From Tannerellaceae bacterium (lineage in GTDB: Bacteria > Bacteroidota > Bacteroidia > Bacteroidales > Tannerellaceae), in contig JAITRW010000029.1 of NCBI GenBank assembly GCA_031288175.1, positions 1-64,000 on the forward strand: a stretch of 64,000 nt of DNA. Reading direction: 5' to 3'. Below, piece after piece: positions 62,801-64,000 of this stretch. Position numbers and translations under genes: made by a program. Below the pieces are notes generated by a model. It was not told the DNA's origin. It saw only the letters and a program-made list of their open reading frames with translations, and ran no database searches. Position 1 is the stretch's first letter. Every line of letters begins with the position of its first letter.

Positions 62801-63394
62801 CATCCTCTGGACGAGTATTACATTATCCTCAATCACGTCTGTAATACTAATGTAGCCGCTCTAAACGACAAGGATACACTTCAAGGTAGAGACCTTCTTC
62901 TCGGCGGTATCGTCATTGCCTACCGCGAAGGAACCACCAAGATAGGAAAACCTTTCGGTGTCCTTAAACTCGAAGACTTCACAGGAAACGCCGAAATAAG
63001 TCTCTTCGGACAAGATTATTACGATTACAGCAAGTACGGTAAGCCCGGCACTTATCTTCTTTTGCGGGGACGTGTCGAATCCCGCCAATGGCGCGAGAAT
63101 GAATTTGATTTCCGTATCCGCCAGGCCACCCTCCTTCAAGACGAAAAAGATCGGCTTATCGAACATATCCTCATCACTCTCCCTATACAAGCCCTTGATA
63201 AACCTACCCTTGACGACCTCACCAATTACATTAAAGCTCACCCCGGCCCCATCCGCCTCACCGTTCAACTCACCGATGCCGAAAATACCTCTCTTCGTCT
63301 CACTTCCGGAATCAATATCCTTCTTACTCGCCCCTTTGTCGACTATCTCGAAAACCACCCATCTCTCTCCTTCCGTTTACAAACCCGTTCCTAA
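59861..63394 (+). CDS. dnaE: DNA polymerase III alpha subunit
   Basis: A 1177-aa replicative polymerase. The PHP domain is at the N-terminus ([14 protein letters not shown], 7-19), the palm with catalytic acids includes [10 protein letters not shown] and [12 protein letters not shown], and the fingers carry YQEQVM and [26 protein letters not shown]. A DNA-binding/OB region ([23 protein letters not shown]) follows. Length is normal for a DnaE1. The second half of the gene has increasing C-ending codons. queA follows after 13 nt. Confidence 0.97.
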   Translation: [1177 protein letters not shown]

Positions 63395-63407
63395 AAAGAA
63401 CTGTATC

Positions 63408-64000
63408 ATGACACTGCGGAGAGAAGATATTTCTATGTCCGACTATGATTACTCTCTACCCGATAAATGCATTGCCAAACATCCTCTACCTAAACGCGAC
63501 GCATCACGGCTTCTCATCGAACGCAACGGTGAGATCGCTGATGCCCGCTTTCGAGATATTGCCTGCTTCTTGCCCAAAGATACCCTTCTTGTCTTCAATA
63601 ATAGTCGCGTCCTGCCTGCACGCATCCATTTCTCACGAGAAACCGGATCAATCATTGAGATCTTCTGCCTATCCCCTGTCGGAGGAAATTACGAGGTTGC
63701 TCTTAATAATCGTGACCGTTCCGCCTGGTATTGTCTTGTAGGCAACGGAAAACGATGGAAAAACAGTCCTCTTGAACGACGTTTCCACATTGGACGGAAA
63801 GAAGTTCTCCTCTCCGCTTTTCGGGAGGATGCTGATAACGGATCATCATGCATCATTTTTTCGTGGGATAACCCTACCCTGACTTTCGGTGAAGTCCTTG
63901 ACGCCATCGGTCAACTACCTCTTCCCCCTTACCTGAACCGTAATGCTGTACCCCAAGATAACCGTACTTACCAGACCATATATTCTCGCATCAAAGGATC
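63408..64000 (+). CDS. queA: S-adenosylmethionine:tRNA ribosyltransferase-isomerase, 3' truncated
   Basis: The frame is open to the window end (197 complete codons seen). It reads MSDYDYSLPDKCIAKHPLPKRDASRLL, the QueA N-terminus, then VFNNSRVLPARI and QLPLPPYLNRNAVPQDNRTYQTIYS, the substrate-site motif. QueA adds the epoxycyclopentane ring for queuosine in tRNA. Two starts are possible: 63408, or 63435 with GGAGAGAAGA about 8 nt upstream, which gives the usual N-terminal length. Confidence 0.93.
   Translation, partial: MTLRREDISMSDYDYSLPDKCIAKHPLPKRDASRLLIERNGEIADARFRDIACFLPKDTLLVFNNSRVLPARIHFSRETGSIIEIFCLSPVGGNYEVALNNRDRSAWYCLVGNGKRWKNSPLERRFHIGRKEVLLSAFREDADNGSSCIIFSWDNPTLTFGEVLDAIGQLPLPPYLNRNAVPQDNRTYQTIYSRIKG

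Noticed and set aside
61805-62836. 343-aa minus-strand ORF inside dnaE
   Set aside because: Antisense to a highly conserved polymerase region and without recognisable motifs.
1-64000. CRISPR array, insertion sequence, prophage, integrase or toxin-antitoxin pair
   Set aside because: I saw no regularly spaced repeats, transposase motifs or terminal inverted repeats. The only direct repeats are the 18-bp, 25-nt and 29-bp ones described.

Overview
The window looks like chromosomal DNA from a Bacteroidota bacterium, most likely a Bacteroidales (Porphyromonas/Tannerella-like) lineage. The evidence is: repeated TAnnTTTG-type -7 promoter boxes; candidate type IX secretion (T9SS) C-terminal sorting domains on four large surface proteins; lipoproteins with an acidic run right after the lipid-bearing Cys; a FeoA-FeoB fusion; the rpmB-rpmG-DUF4295 trio; BspA-like leucine-rich repeats; and the DUF4254/GT9 pairing. 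I cannot name a genus. No phage, insertion sequence, integrase or CRISPR array was seen. Coding density is high.

Layout. 1-3772: 3' part of a frameshifted BspA-like surface protein. 3830-11272 (all minus): an ABC ATPase, RarA, an S37 tripeptidyl peptidase, and a porin / imelysin / di-haem lipoprotein group that looks like a surface metal (probably iron) acquisition module. 11438-15420 (minus): IspE, PepD, MoxR ATPase, WbqC-like protein. 15570-20219 (plus): EF-P, FtsH and a GH67 alpha-glucuronidase. 20182-25812 (minus): an RsmF-type rRNA methyltransferase, an OmpA/TPR lipoprotein and a secreted trypsin-like protease. 25903-28545: EngB, a tiny FeoB-associated Cys-rich protein, the opposing tRNA-Leu x2 / L28 / L33 / DUF4295 unit, and RibF. 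28532-32299: a nitronate monooxygenase divergent from FeoAB. 32453-38077 (minus): a topoisomerase IV A-like subunit and a giant Ig-repeat surface protein. 38231-43280 (plus): an EEP-family phosphatase/nuclease, a CoA-transferase and topoisomerase I. 43325-46977 (minus): TadA, an N-carbamoylputrescine amidase-like hydrolase, an acyl-CoA synthetase and an XRE-cupin regulator. 47174-50972 (plus): a solitary NifB, a methyltransferase broken at a G9 tract, an RRM protein, and a CPBP protease fused to a lipoprotein-like domain. 51059-54478: a second BspA-like protein. 54513-59749 (minus): a six-gene glycan/LPS-core cluster. 59861-64000: DnaE and the start of QueA.

Themes. (i) Iron: the porin and feoAB promoter regions both carry the inverted repeat ATACCT-N6-AGGTAT, which suggests one shared metal-responsive operator. 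(ii) Surface display: four candidate T9SS cargo proteins and several exported lipoproteins. (iii) Possible on/off switching or decay at two homopolymer frameshifts, C5 in the first BspA gene and G9 in the methyltransferase. (iv) Leaderless-type starts: four genes have the ATG exactly 4 nt after the -7 box. (v) A NifB with intact cluster-binding motifs but no nif neighbours.

All calls come from reading the sequence and from general knowledge of protein families. No database search was run.
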